From NCBI GenBank assembly GCA_031378805.1, contig JANNEO010000100.1, positions 41,180 through 105,179 of the forward strand: a DNA stretch of 64,000 nucleotides, given 5' to 3'. Both the position numbers and the translations under genes were made by a program. Positions 33,892 through 43,112 of this stretch are shown here, in pieces. The notes beneath the pieces were generated by a model. The model had not been told where the DNA came from. It ran no database searches and saw only the letters and a program-made list of their open reading frames with translations. This DNA comes from JADCCX01 sp031378805. Lineage in GTDB: Bacteria; Pseudomonadota; Alphaproteobacteria; Rhizobiales; Beijerinckiaceae. Each line of letters begins with the position of its first letter. Position 1 is the stretch's first letter.

Positions 33892-33904
33892 GAAGGGCGG
33901 CGCG

Positions 33905-34612
33905 ATGATCGAATGGCTGCTCTCTCCCATCGATCCTGCCCGCGTCCACGGGGTGGCTGATGCGGTTGCCTGGCATGGCCGGAGCATGGTTCTGGCCTGG
34001 GGAGTGCTCGTGCCGGTTGGCGTGCTTGCCGCGCGGTTTTTCAAGATCCTGCCTGGTCAGGACTGGCCACGCCAGCTTGACAGCCACGCATGGTGGCTGA
34101 CGCACCGCATTCTCCACTACATCGCGGGGCTGTTGACAGTGACTGGCCTCGTGCTGGTGCTGAACGGTCTGGCGAGCTTCGGCGCCAGCGGCACACATGC
34201 GGTGTTTGGCTGGGCCGTTGTCGCGCTGACCTGTGCGCAATTCCTTGGGGGATGGTTCCGGGGCACCAAGGGTGGCCCGACTGACTCCCAGGCCAATGGT
34301 TCGCTGCGCGGTGATCACTACGACATGACGCCGCGTCGCCTCGCCTTTGAGATCATCCACAAGGTCGGTGGCTACTCCGCGCTTGTCATTGCCATGCTGG
34401 CGATCCTGACTGGCCTGTGGCGCGCAAATGCGCCGGTCTGGATGTGGCTGGGCCTTGCCGCTTGGTGGAGCAGCCTCATCGTGTTGAGCGCAGTGCTGCA
34501 ACGTGCGGGCCGCGCGGTCGACACGTATCAGGCGATCTGGGGGCCGGATGCCCGACACCCGGGAAACGCCCGTCGCCCCATCGGGATCGGCATCGTCCGT
34601 CCCGGCGAGTAA
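33905..34612 (+). CDS. Cytochrome b561-like membrane protein
   Basis: A 235-residue protein with about five hydrophobic helices and histidines placed as in cytochrome b561 domains: AVAWHGRSMVLAWGVLVP, DSHAWWLTHRILHYIAGLLT, GTHAVFGWAVVALTCAQF and EIIHKVGGYSAL. The paired His would hold two b-type hemes for transmembrane electron transfer. It starts 14 bases after the permease, inside a sugar operon, and may accept electrons from a periplasmic sugar oxidation step; no dehydrogenase partner is encoded beside it. The cytosolic C-tail is basic. Confidence 0.75.
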   Translation: MIEWLLSPIDPARVHGVADAVAWHGRSMVLAWGVLVPVGVLAARFFKILPGQDWPRQLDSHAWWLTHRILHYIAGLLTVTGLVLVLNGLASFGASGTHAVFGWAVVALTCAQFLGGWFRGTKGGPTDSQANGSLRGDHYDMTPRRLAFEIIHKVGGYSALVIAMLAILTGLWRANAPVWMWLGLAAWWSSLIVLSAVLQRAGRAVDTYQAIWGPDARHPGNARRPIGIGIVRPGE

Positions 34613-34645
34613 GCCTGCGTCGAGCGCATCATCAAGGAGAATGCC

Positions 34646-35536
34646 GTGAGTTTTTTCGACGCCGTGGATGCCTCTTTCAAGCGCTTCGTGCTCGGCAACG
34701 CATCGTTGCAGAAACTGGCGACAGGATTTGACTGGGTGGAGGGGCCAGTCTGGTTCGGTGATGCCAATTGCCTGCTGTTCTCGGACATACCAAACAACCG
34801 CATCATGCGCTGGACACCCGATCTTGGCATCAGCGTCTACCGCGAACCCTCCGGCTTCAGCAATGGACACACACGGGACAAACAGGGTCGGCTCGTCTCC
34901 TGCCAGCATGGCACGCGCAGCGTCACCCGGACCGAGCATGATGGAACGATCACGGTGTTGGCTGACGCATTCCATGGCAAGCGGCTGAACTCGCCCAACG
35001 ACGTTGTCGTCAAATCCGATGGCACCATCTGGTTCACCGATCCGCATTACGGGATCATGACGGACTATGAGGGTCACAAGGCAGAACAGGAGCTGCCCTG
35101 CCAGGTCTATCGTCTCGATCCACGGGATGGCACGCTGCAAGCCGTTGTCACAGACATGGCCTGCCCCAATGGCCTTGCGTTCTCGCCAGACGAGAACCAG
35201 CTCTATGTCAGCGATACCGGCCGCATGTTCCAGGACGACCCAGCCCATATTCGGCGCTTCCATGTTGCTGCCAATGGTGCGCTTTCTGGAGGAGAGGTTT
35301 TCCATGCCGTCACTTCGGGCAAGTCAGACGGGTTCCGACTCGACGTGGATGGCAATCTTTGGTCGTCAGCAGGCGATGGTGTCCATTGCATCAATCCGGC
35401 AGGTGCCCTGCTTGGCCGCATTCTCGTGCCAGAAACAGTCGCCAATGTCTGTTTCGGCAATCGCGGCCGGCATAGACTTTATATCTGCGCGACAACAAGC
35501 GTCTATTCTATCGCTTTGAACAGGTCTGGAATATAG
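34646..35536 (+). CDS. SMP-30/gluconolactonase-family lactonase
   Basis: A 296-residue six-bladed beta-propeller of the SMP-30/LRE family, calcium- or zinc-dependent lactonases hydrolysing sugar lactones. Metal-ligand segments: FDWVEGPVWF (Glu), LNSPNDVVVKSDGTIWFTD (Asn-Asp), MACPNGLAFSPDE (Asn) and GKSDGFRLDVDGNLW (Asp). The start is GTG, with AAGGAGA five bases upstream; the ATG at 34641 is out of frame. As last gene of the sugar operon it probably opens the lactone formed when the imported sugar is oxidised. Confidence 0.9.
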   Translation: MSFFDAVDASFKRFVLGNASLQKLATGFDWVEGPVWFGDANCLLFSDIPNNRIMRWTPDLGISVYREPSGFSNGHTRDKQGRLVSCQHGTRSVTRTEHDGTITVLADAFHGKRLNSPNDVVVKSDGTIWFTDPHYGIMTDYEGHKAEQELPCQVYRLDPRDGTLQAVVTDMACPNGLAFSPDENQLYVSDTGRMFQDDPAHIRRFHVAANGALSGGEVFHAVTSGKSDGFRLDVDGNLWSSAGDGVHCINPAGALLGRILVPETVANVCFGNRGRHRLYICATTSVYSIALNRSGI

Positions 35537-35869
35537 TCTTATCGCCCTTCATCGAAAACTCACTCTCCAGCGCCTGCAGGCGACGCTAGCTTTTCGCAAT
35601 GGTGACTATCGTTATCAACCAGCGTGAAAATTGCTCAGGAACGCACGACGGCAAACTGCGGTCTCAGTAGCGAGGCAGCCGCGTAATTGGCATACGACTT
35701 GCTTTTTCATGGCAATGGTTTCGTTCGTTCACCCTTCTGCACAGCGCATGATCACCGGGGTTGCACCCGTCAAATGCCGGGCTGGACTCACGCGCTGTAG
35801 CCCGCACCGCTTTATCGCTGCTCCTGCAGCCTGTCGCACACCGATTCACAATACAGGAGTTACCCGCCG
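35537..35869. other. Intergenic region carrying a sigma-54 promoter; no gene seen
   Basis: A 333-base gap after the SMP-30 gene. ORFs in it are short and lack family resemblance. The left part presumably ends the sugar operon, though no clear terminator with a T-run was found. The -24/-12 promoter at 35688-35703 lies in its centre, leaving about 150 bases of untranslated leader before the peptide-binding protein. The upstream 150 bases would have to hold activator sites; none was recognised with confidence. Confidence 0.6.
35688..35703 (+). promoter_or_regulatory. Sigma-54 promoter (-24/-12) for the dpp-like operon
   Basis: TGGCATACGACTTGCT: GG at 35689-35690 and GC at 35701-35702 are separated by exactly 10 bases, matching the TGGCAC-N5-TTGC consensus at all but one key base. 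The orientation points to the peptide-binding protein gene. Confidence 0.65.
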
Positions 35870-37456
35870 ATGATCACCCGTCGCACCGCCATTGCTGCAG
35901 GTCTCGCCACGCCATTCGTGATGAAAGCCCAGGCCCAGTCGCCCGGGCGCAGTGAAACACTGCTGCTGGTTCAGGAATATGGCCCCAACAGTCTCGACAT
36001 GCAGGGCATTGGCTCCTCGCAACCTGTCAACGGCGTGGCACTGAACTGCTATGATCGGTTGCTGCGCTTCAAGCCCGTGCCCATCCCCGGCGGGGGCGGC
36101 AACACGATTTCGATGACCGAGCTTGAGGGTGAACTGGCAGAGAGCTGGCAGCTTGCGTCCGATGGCATGAGCTGCACCTTCAAGTTGCGTGACGCCACCT
36201 TCCACTCTGGCAGGAAAGTGACCGCCAAGGACGTGAAATGGTCGCTTGATCGGGCGGTCTCCATCGGCGGCTTTGCCACGACGCAGATGAACGCCGGTTC
36301 CTTGGAGAAGCCCGAGCAGTTTGTTGTTGTCGATGACAAGACCTTCCGCATCGATTTCATCCGCAAGGACAAGCTGACGATGCCGAACCTGGCCGTCACA
36401 ATTCCCTTCGTGTTCGATTCGGAACTCGCCATCAAGAACAGCGGCGGCGATCCCTGGGCCAAGGAATGGCTGAAGAACAACATCGCTGGTTCAGGCGCTT
36501 TCAAGGTCGAGAGCTGGAAGCCCGGTGTCGAGACAATTTATGTGCGCAACGATGCCTGGACATGTGGCAAGCTGCCAACATTGCGCCGGATCATCGCCCG
36601 CGACATTGCCTCGCCTTCCACGCGCCGGGCCTTGATCGAGCGGGGCGACGCAGACATCTCTTACGGGTTGCCGCCAAAGGATTTCAAGGATCTGCTGGAT
36701 GCAGGCAAGATCAACGTTGTTGGCGTGCCGATCCCCAATGGGGTCTGGGGATTGTACCTCAACACGGCGACCGGACCATTCACGGATGTCCGCTTGCGAC
36801 AGGCCGCGGCCTGGGCAATGCCCTATGAAAAGATGCTGCAGGCTTCGCTGTTCGGGCGTGGGGTGGACATGTCCGGCGGGCCAGTAACACCGAAAGTCGC
36901 CTGGCCGCAGCCCTACCCCTACAAGACCGACCTCGCCAAGGCAAAAGCGCTTGTGGATGCCGCAGCGCCCGGGGGCCTTTCGACGACGCTCCTCTTCGAC
37001 GCTGGCAACGCAACTGTGGCTGAGCCGATGGCGATTCTGATCAAGGAGTCGCTTGCTGGGATCGGAATCAATGTCGAGATTTCCAAAGTGCCGGGTGCGA
37101 ATTTCCGCGGTGAAATTGGCAAGAAAACCAACCCGATGGTGCTGAACCGTTTTGCAGGATGGCTCGACTATCCCGACTATTACCTGTTCTGGACAATGCA
37201 CGGCAACAACTCGATCTTCAACATTGCGGCCTACCAGAATCCAGCGCTAGACAAGTTGGTCGACGAGGCTCGTTTCACCTCGGACAAGGCAGTCTACGAA
37301 CGCAGCGTCACCGATTTCATCTCGCTGGTGTCGCGCGAGGTGCCGATGGTGCCGCTGGCCCAGCCCACCCACGATGTGGCCATGCAGAAGAGCATTGGCG
37401 GCTACCAATTCCAGCCCTGCCGCGAGCCGGACTTCCGCTACCTGACGAAGGCATAG
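35870..37456 (+). CDS. Peptide/nickel-type ABC substrate-binding protein (DppA family)
   Basis: A 528-residue family 5 binding protein. The N-terminus MITRRTAIAAGLATPFVMKAQA is a twin-arginine-like signal. The mature chain has ELAESWQLASDGMSCTFKLRD and FHSGRKVTAKDVKWSLDRAV, the universal DppA/OppA motifs, then GVWGLYLNTATGPFTDVRLRQA and WLDYPDYYLF near the end. It binds small peptides, amides or related compounds in the periplasm and heads a four-gene operon with two permeases and a fused ATPase. Confidence 0.92.
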   Translation: MITRRTAIAAGLATPFVMKAQAQSPGRSETLLLVQEYGPNSLDMQGIGSSQPVNGVALNCYDRLLRFKPVPIPGGGGNTISMTELEGELAESWQLASDGMSCTFKLRDATFHSGRKVTAKDVKWSLDRAVSIGGFATTQMNAGSLEKPEQFVVVDDKTFRIDFIRKDKLTMPNLAVTIPFVFDSELAIKNSGGDPWAKEWLKNNIAGSGAFKVESWKPGVETIYVRNDAWTCGKLPTLRRIIARDIASPSTRRALIERGDADISYGLPPKDFKDLLDAGKINVVGVPIPNGVWGLYLNTATGPFTDVRLRQAAAWAMPYEKMLQASLFGRGVDMSGGPVTPKVAWPQPYPYKTDLAKAKALVDAAAPGGLSTTLLFDAGNATVAEPMAILIKESLAGIGINVEISKVPGANFRGEIGKKTNPMVLNRFAGWLDYPDYYLFWTMHGNNSIFNIAAYQNPALDKLVDEARFTSDKAVYERSVTDFISLVSREVPMVPLAQPTHDVAMQKSIGGYQFQPCREPDFRYLTKA

Positions 37457-37467
37457 GTCCAAGCACC

Positions 37468-38481
37468 ATGCTTCGATTGATCGGCGCCAGGCTTCTGACG
37501 ACCATTCCGTCCGTCATCGGCGTGATCATCGTCACCTTTCTGCTGACGCGCGTGCTGCCGGGCGACACTGCTGCCTATTTTGCAGGGCCGACCGCATCGG
37601 CCCAGGCCATTGCCGAAATCCGCAGCAAGCTCGGCCTGGATCTGCCACTTCCGCAGCAGTTCTTCACCTATGTGATGGCCCTGCTGAAAGGTGATCTCGG
37701 TCAGTCCCTCACCACCGGACAGCCTGTCACGAAAGACATCGCGGCGCGCTTGCCGGCATCGGCGGAATTGACGTTATCAGGACTGTTGCTCGCCATGTCG
37801 GTGGCGCTGCCGCTGGGCGTGATTGCGGCGGTCAAGCAGGGCTCCTGGATTGACCATCTGTGCCGCGTGGTCGCCACGGCGGGCGTCTCGCTGCCGGTGT
37901 TCTTCACCGGGCTGCTGCTGGTCTATACTTTTTACTTCATCCTCGGCTGGTCACCTGCGCCATTGGGACGGTTCGACGTGTTCCTGTCGGAACCCCCGCG
38001 TGTGACGGGTTTTCTGTTGATTGACACGCTTGTCGCAGGTGATGTTCCAGCTTTCCGCGCGGCTCTGTCGCAGTTGATCCTGCCGGCCGTCACGCTGGCG
38101 ATATTTTCTCTAGCGCCGATCACGCGCATGACACGCGCGTCCATGCTGGCGGTGCTCGGGGCGGACTTCGTGCGCACCGCCCGCGCCAACGGCCTGACCA
38201 ACGCCAGGGTCATCGGCACATATGCCTTTCGCAACGCCATGCTGCCGGTGGTGACCACACTTGGCATGGTATTCTCCTTCCTGCTTGGCGCGAACGTGCT
38301 GGTCGAGAAGGTCTTCGCCTGGCCTGGCATCGGCTCCTATGCGGTCGAGGCGCTGATTGCTTCCGATTACGCGCCGATCCAGGGATTCGTCCTCACCATG
38401 GCCATCATGTACGTGATGCTCAATCTGCTCATCGATGTGCTCTATGGCATCATCGACCCCCGCGTCAGGCTGGAGGGCTGA
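37468..38481 (+). CDS. Peptide-type ABC permease, DppB family
   Basis: A 337-residue inner-membrane permease. The N-terminus LRLIGARLLTTIPSVIGVIIVTFLLTRVLPGDTA is the DppB hallmark, followed by LGLDLPLPQQFFTYVMALLKGDLGQSL and the docking loop FVRTARANGLTNARVIGTYAFRNAMLPV. About six helices. The start ATG, 11 bases after the binding-protein stop, is chosen by homology; the open frame continues upstream only as a shadow. Confidence 0.92.
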   Translation: MLRLIGARLLTTIPSVIGVIIVTFLLTRVLPGDTAAYFAGPTASAQAIAEIRSKLGLDLPLPQQFFTYVMALLKGDLGQSLTTGQPVTKDIAARLPASAELTLSGLLLAMSVALPLGVIAAVKQGSWIDHLCRVVATAGVSLPVFFTGLLLVYTFYFILGWSPAPLGRFDVFLSEPPRVTGFLLIDTLVAGDVPAFRAALSQLILPAVTLAIFSLAPITRMTRASMLAVLGADFVRTARANGLTNARVIGTYAFRNAMLPVVTTLGMVFSFLLGANVLVEKVFAWPGIGSYAVEALIASDYAPIQGFVLTMAIMYVMLNLLIDVLYGIIDPRVRLEG

Positions 38482-38484
38482 GGC

Positions 38485-39387
38485 GTGACAGACAGCAGCA
38501 GGATCGAGCCCGCACCGGCGCTGCGTTTCGAAGCACCCCCTTCAACCAGCATCTGGACCCATGGGCGTCACATCGTCGCCGAAAACCCGATCACGGGATT
38601 TGCCTTCGTTCTGTTTGCCCTGATCGTCTTCGTGGCGCTGTTCGGCGCCTCGATCGCTCCGTTCGACCCGCTGGCAAGCAACACGACCAACGCACTCCAA
38701 CCTCCGAACATGCGTCACTGGTTCGGCACCGACCAGCTTGGGCGCGACATCTTCAGCCGTGTGCTCGTTGCGACGCGGCTTGATTTCTCCATCGCGGTTT
38801 TCTCGGTGGCCCTCGTCTTCGTCCTCGGAGGTCTGGCGGGTGTAACAGCTGGCTTCTTCGGTGGCTGGGTCGACAAGCTGGTCGGCCGCATTGCCGATAC
38901 GATCATGGCCTTTCCATTGTTTGTGCTGGCCATGGGCATCGTTGCAGCACTCGGGAACAGCGTCACAAACATCATCATCGCCACTGCGATCATCAACTTC
39001 CCGCTCTATGCGCGTGTGGCGCGGGCGGAGGCCAATGTCCGACGAGAAGCGGGTTTCGTGCAGGCGGCGCGTCTCTCCGGCAATTCGGAATGGCGTCTGC
39101 TTCTCACCCAGATCGTGCCCAATATCATGCCGATCATGGCGGTGCAGATGTCCCTCACCATGGGCTACGCCATACTCAACGCTGCGGGACTTTCCTTTAT
39201 CGGATTGGGCGTGCGGCCGCCAACGCCCGAATGGGGCATCATGGTCGCGGAGGGGGCCAGCTTCATCGTATCCGGCGAATGGTGGATCGCCTTCTTCCCG
39301 GGCCTGGCGCTGATGACCGCCGTGTTCTGCTTCAACCTGCTGGGTGATGGGGTGCGCGATCTCATCGATCCGCAACGGCGGACATGA
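38485..39387 (+). CDS. Peptide-type ABC permease, DppC family
   Basis: A 300-residue inner-membrane permease. Landmarks are HWFGTDQLGRDIFSRVLVATR and LDFSIAVFSVALV, then IADTIMAFPLFVLAMGIVAALG and the docking region FVQAARLSGNSEWRLLLTQIVPNI, ending in FNLLGDGVRDLIDPQ. The start is GTG with GGAGGG upstream, 3 bases after the DppB stop. It pairs with DppB. Confidence 0.92.
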   Translation: MTDSSRIEPAPALRFEAPPSTSIWTHGRHIVAENPITGFAFVLFALIVFVALFGASIAPFDPLASNTTNALQPPNMRHWFGTDQLGRDIFSRVLVATRLDFSIAVFSVALVFVLGGLAGVTAGFFGGWVDKLVGRIADTIMAFPLFVLAMGIVAALGNSVTNIIIATAIINFPLYARVARAEANVRREAGFVQAARLSGNSEWRLLLTQIVPNIMPIMAVQMSLTMGYAILNAAGLSFIGLGVRPPTPEWGIMVAEGASFIVSGEWWIAFFPGLALMTAVFCFNLLGDGVRDLIDPQRRT

Positions 39388-39397
39388 GACACCGCCG

Positions 39398-41092
39398 ATG
39401 AACGCCCCTCCCCTGCTCGATATCAGAAACCTCACAGTCGAGTTCGCCACCCGCCGTGGCGTGGTGAAAGCGGTCGAAGCCATCGACATCCATGTCGGCA
39501 AGGGCGAAACCGTTGCCATCGTCGGGGAGTCGGGCTCGGGCAAATCCGTCACCTCCTACGCCGTGGTGCGTATTCTGGACCGGGCGGGATCTGTTGCAAA
39601 AGGCTCGATCACCTTTTCCGGAGTCGATCTCGTGACCGCGACGGAGTCGCAGATGTGCGACCTGCGCGGGCGTGAAATCTCGATGATTTTCCAGAATCCC
39701 CGGGCGGCGCTCAACCCGATCCGCAAGGTTGGCAAACAGATCGAGGATGTGTTGCTGCAGCATGTGCAGGCGACGCGCGCAACCGCCAGGGCAAAAGCCA
39801 TCGAGGCGCTGGAGAAGGTCAAGATTGCGCGGCCCGAGGAACGCTATGACGCCTACCCGTTCGAACTCTCCGGCGGCATGTGCCAGCGCGTGGTGATCGC
39901 GCTGGCGCTGGCGTGCCAGCCGCAATTGCTGATCGCCGACGAACCCACCACCGGCCTCGATGTCACAACACAGAAAGCGGTGATGGACCTGATCGTCGAG
40001 CTGACGCGCGAACGGGGCATGTCGACAGTGTTGATCACCCATGATCTGGGGCTGGCGGCGGCCTACAGCGACCGGGTCGTCGTGATGGAGAAAGGCCGAG
40101 TCGTCGAGACAGCGGAATCAGCCACCATCTTCCGCAAACCGGAACACGCCTACACCCGCAGGCTGATGAAGGCGACACCGCGCATCGGCATGAGCCTCAC
40201 GGACCTGCTGCCGGATGATGCGCCCAGGCCCAAGGTTGTGGAGCGCCGTACGCCTCAGGCAGAGGCCGGACCTCTCCTGCGTGTCGACGGTCTGGTCAAG
40301 GAATACCCGGCCGCCGTGAGCGGATCGCTACTGGCCAGAGTCACCGGCAAAGCCACCGCAGCGCCCGCTCCTTTCCGCGCCGTTGATGGTATCAGTTTCA
40401 CGGTCGCCCGGGGGGAAACGTTGGGGCTGGTCGGCGAATCCGGCTGTGGCAAGTCCACGACGTCGATGATGGTCACACGGCTGATTGACCCAAGTGGTGG
40501 AACGATCGTCTTCGACGGGACGGACATTGGCGCAATCCCGGCCAAGCAGTTCGCCGCTTCAGCCTTGCGCCGACGCATCCAGATGGTCTTCCAGGATCCG
40601 ACGGACAGCTTGAACCCGCGCTTCACGGCGGAGCGCGCCATTGCTGATCCGATCATGCGGATGGGCGCGATCACGGGCCGTGATGCCTTGCGAGGGCGCT
40701 GCGAGGAACTGGCACGCCTTGTCGGCCTGCCGGTCGAACTGATCGATCGCTTCCCGCATCAGCTTTCAGGCGGTCAGAAGGCACGCGTCGGCATCGCCCG
40801 CGCCATCGCATTGGATCCTGATCTGCTGATCCTCGATGAGCCCACGGCGGCGCTCGATGTTTCCGTGCAGGCCGTCGTACTGAACCTGCTGCAGGAGCTC
40901 AAGGGGCGGCTCGGCATGAGCTATCTCTTCGTCTCGCATGATCTCAATGTGGTGCGCCTGCTCTGCGATCGCGTCATCGTCATGAAAACAGGCCAGATTG
41001 TCGAAGAAGGCACGGCGGAAGGAGTGCTTGGATCGCCCAAGGCGGATTACACCAAGGAACTTCTCTCAGCCATTCCACACCCGCCTTCATGA
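39398..41092 (+). CDS. Fused DppD-DppF ABC ATPase
   Basis: A 564-residue protein with two complete ATPase domains, as when dppD and dppF are joined. Domain 1: Walker A GESGSGKS, signature FELSGGMCQRVVIALAL, Walker B LLIADEPTTGLD. A linker around residues 265-300 leads to domain 2: Walker A GESGCGKS, signature QLSGGQKARVGIARAI, Walker B LLILDEPTAALD. Note Cys rather than Gln before the first signature's QR. It powers the DppB/DppC-like channel and ends convergent with atzH, 25 bases apart. Confidence 0.92.
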   Translation: MNAPPLLDIRNLTVEFATRRGVVKAVEAIDIHVGKGETVAIVGESGSGKSVTSYAVVRILDRAGSVAKGSITFSGVDLVTATESQMCDLRGREISMIFQNPRAALNPIRKVGKQIEDVLLQHVQATRATARAKAIEALEKVKIARPEERYDAYPFELSGGMCQRVVIALALACQPQLLIADEPTTGLDVTTQKAVMDLIVELTRERGMSTVLITHDLGLAAAYSDRVVVMEKGRVVETAESATIFRKPEHAYTRRLMKATPRIGMSLTDLLPDDAPRPKVVERRTPQAEAGPLLRVDGLVKEYPAAVSGSLLARVTGKATAAPAPFRAVDGISFTVARGETLGLVGESGCGKSTTSMMVTRLIDPSGGTIVFDGTDIGAIPAKQFAASALRRRIQMVFQDPTDSLNPRFTAERAIADPIMRMGAITGRDALRGRCEELARLVGLPVELIDRFPHQLSGGQKARVGIARAIALDPDLLILDEPTAALDVSVQAVVLNLLQELKGRLGMSYLFVSHDLNVVRLLCDRVIVMKTGQIVEEGTAEGVLGSPKADYTKELLSAIPHPPS

Positions 41093-41117
41093 CCGGGAGC
41101 CTGGTTACAGAAGGCGA

Positions 41118-41501
41118 CTACTGGTCCTCGATGAGACTCACATGCGCCGCGACGATCCGCCACCCCTCTCGCGTTCGCATCCAGACCTGGCTTTGCCGGC
41201 CGATCTTTCCGGTGGCGTTCGGGCGGCGGAACAAGGTCCATGCCGTCGCCATGTCGCGGCCATAGGTCGTGATGACCGTGCGCTCCAGACTGCGCTGGAG
41301 GCCAACCGAAGGCCGTGCGGCGCGAAACGCGGCGATCTCGCCGTATCCGTAAAGGTTTTCGCCCACACCGTAGCGAATGGTGTTGTCGCTGTTCAGAAAG
41401 AGGGCGTCCAGAACGGCCACGTCGTTGGTGACCAGCGCACGCTCGTATTCCTGGAAGGCCGCCTCGACCTCGGCCTTAACCTCGGGGATATCGATGTCCA
41501 C
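41118..41501 (-). CDS. atzH: AtzH/HpxZ-family protein (dicarboxyurea/oxalurate deamidase-type)
   Basis: A 127-residue NTF2-like protein. It matches HpxZ/AtzH: DIDIPEVKAEVEAAFQEYE, VTNDVAVLDALF, RYGVGENLYGYGEIAAFRAARP, TYGRDMATAWTLF, GRQSQVWMRTREGWRIVAAHVS. AtzH is described as removing the amide from 1,3-dicarboxyurea, the AtzEG product, in cyanuric acid breakdown. GTG at 41501 is chosen since GAGGAGC lies just upstream, overlapping the atzE stop region; the longer frame starts inside atzE. It closes the atzF-atzG-atzE-atzH operon, so the AtzH role fits better than oxalurate use. Confidence 0.85.
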   Translation of the reverse strand: MDIDIPEVKAEVEAAFQEYERALVTNDVAVLDALFLNSDNTIRYGVGENLYGYGEIAAFRAARPSVGLQRSLERTVITTYGRDMATAWTLFRRPNATGKIGRQSQVWMRTREGWRIVAAHVSLIEDQ

Positions 41502-41511
41502 GCTAAGCTCC

Positions 41512-42906
41512 TCAGTGTTTTGCAACAGGCGCGCGAACGATTCCGCGCCGTTCCAGGTCATGCGCAATCCTCAGCGCGATATCCTCACGGCCCGGTGCTG
41601 CAATGATCTGCACACCGACAGGCATCCCTTTCGCAGGCCAGACCGGCACTGTCACCACTGGCAAACCGATAAACGAGATGGGCTGTGTGAACAGGCCGAG
41701 ACTGGGCCGCACGGGCAGTTCCTGTCCGTCCAGCACGAACGTCTGCTGGGACACTTCAGGCGCGGATGTCGGCGTGGCAGGTGCGAGAATCGCATCCACG
41801 CAGTCGAACAGTTTTAACACTTCCGTTCGGTACCAGCGCCGGAATTTCTGCGCCTGCACATACCATTGGCCCGGAAGCATGGCTCCCGCGATCAGCCGGT
41901 CACGCACTTCCGGATCAAAGTCATGCGCACGGTCGCGGATGCGATCGATGTGCAGTGCAGAGCCTTCGATCATGGTGATTGTGAAGGCCGCTGCACGGGC
42001 CCGGTGCGCCTCGGGAATGGTGACGGACTGCATGGCGCCCAACGCCGATGCAACGGCTGCAACAGCAGCGAAAACCTCTGGGCTGCCCGTACGCGCAAAA
42101 TATTCATCGGCAGTCGCAACCCGAAGCCCCTCAATGTCCCTGCTGACCAGGGGTGAAATTGGCGCAAGGCTTCCGCCGCTGCACGCCGGATCACGGGGAT
42201 CAGTCCCGCGCATGGCGTCATATGTCAGGGCCAGATCCAGCACCGATCGCGCCAATGGTCCCACATGATCGAGACTGGCCACGAAGGGGAAGGTTCCGCC
42301 CCGCGACAGGGCACCATAGGTTGGCTTGAGGCCGAACAATCCGCACAGTGAGGCCGGCACCCGGATCGAACCGTTGGTGTCCGATCCCAACGCGATCGCG
42401 GCAAGACCGGCCGCGACTGCACCGCCCGAACCGCCTGAAGACCCGCCGGTCATGCGCGTGATATCATGCGGATTGAGCGAGTTGCCATCGTGGGCATTGC
42501 GGCCCGTGAAATCGTAGGCGTACTCGCCCATGTTCAGGCAACCCAGCAGGACAGCGCCAGCCGCTTCCATCCGTTTCACCGCCGTTGCATCGTCTGCCGC
42601 TGGCGCATTGCTCCGGTTGATCTTCGAACCCGCGCGGGTCACGAGGCCCTCGACGTCAAACAGGTTCTTGACGGCAAAGGGCACGCCTGCAAGCGGGGGC
42701 AAAAGCTGTCCTTGCGCACGCAGCAGGTCCACCGCGTCTGCTGCTGCCCGCGCCCGGTCAGCCGTGACATCGGTATAGGCATTGAGTGCGCCGTTGCGGA
42801 TTGAGACCGCCGAGAGATGCTGTTCCACGACGGTTCTTGCCGTCACGTCTCCTGCGGAAATGGCCGTCGCAATCCTGTGTGCTGGAGCATGTGTCCAGTT
42901 GCTCAT
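41512..42906 (-). CDS. atzE: AtzE-type amidase, 1-carboxybiuret hydrolase catalytic subunit
   Basis: A 464-residue amidase-signature enzyme. The Ser-cisSer-Lys triad is Lys80 in FAVKNLFD, Ser156 in GGSSGGSGG and Ser180 in GSDTNGSIRVPAS. AtzE-like segments are TRAGSKINRSNAPA, ALSRGGTFPFVASLDHVGPLAR and PPVGVQI-like ending (GMPVGVQIIAAPG). In Pseudomonas, AtzE with small subunit AtzG hydrolyses 1-carboxybiuret, the ring-opening product of cyanuric acid. Here an atzG gene overlaps its start by 4 bases (ATGA), strong support for the call. Confidence 0.9.
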   Translation of the reverse strand: MSNWTHAPAHRIATAISAGDVTARTVVEQHLSAVSIRNGALNAYTDVTADRARAAADAVDLLRAQGQLLPPLAGVPFAVKNLFDVEGLVTRAGSKINRSNAPAADDATAVKRMEAAGAVLLGCLNMGEYAYDFTGRNAHDGNSLNPHDITRMTGGSSGGSGGAVAAGLAAIALGSDTNGSIRVPASLCGLFGLKPTYGALSRGGTFPFVASLDHVGPLARSVLDLALTYDAMRGTDPRDPACSGGSLAPISPLVSRDIEGLRVATADEYFARTGSPEVFAAVAAVASALGAMQSVTIPEAHRARAAAFTITMIEGSALHIDRIRDRAHDFDPEVRDRLIAGAMLPGQWYVQAQKFRRWYRTEVLKLFDCVDAILAPATPTSAPEVSQQTFVLDGQELPVRPSLGLFTQPISFIGLPVVTVPVWPAKGMPVGVQIIAAPGREDIALRIAHDLERRGIVRAPVAKH

Positions 42907-43109
42907 GGTTCAGACTCTGTCGCTTGAAAGACCGGGGCGGGTTCGGCATCATCGGCCAGAGGGAAATCGAGGAAGAGTGGCGCCAGCCTGAAGGCCACGG
43001 CGAGATTGGCCTCCACCGCGGGCGCATAGTCCGGCAGCAGCGGCAGACCCAGCGCATCCGCCATCGCTTTCGCATATGCTCCAGGATCGAAAGGTATTTG
43101 TCGGCTCAT
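42903..43109 (-). CDS. atzG: AtzG-like small subunit (DUF4089)
   Basis: A 68-residue protein resembling AtzG/DUF4089, a GatC-like helical subunit that stabilises AtzE. The segments AYAKAMADALGLPLLPDY and VEANLAVAFRLAPLFLDFPL form two amphipathic helices, and the acidic C-terminus (LADDAEPAPVF) matches the extended arm that wraps the amidase in the GatCA-like complex. It starts 4 bases after the atzF stop and overlaps atzE by 4 bases. Small genes like this are often missed. Confidence 0.9.
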   Translation of the reverse strand: MSRQIPFDPGAYAKAMADALGLPLLPDYAPAVEANLAVAFRLAPLFLDFPLADDAEPAPVFQATESEP

Positions 43110-43112
43110 GCG

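Noticed and set aside
41118..41501. Oxalurate catabolism protein HpxZ.
   Set aside because: Same family, but it is encoded in an atzF-G-E operon rather than with hpx purine genes, so AtzH is preferred.
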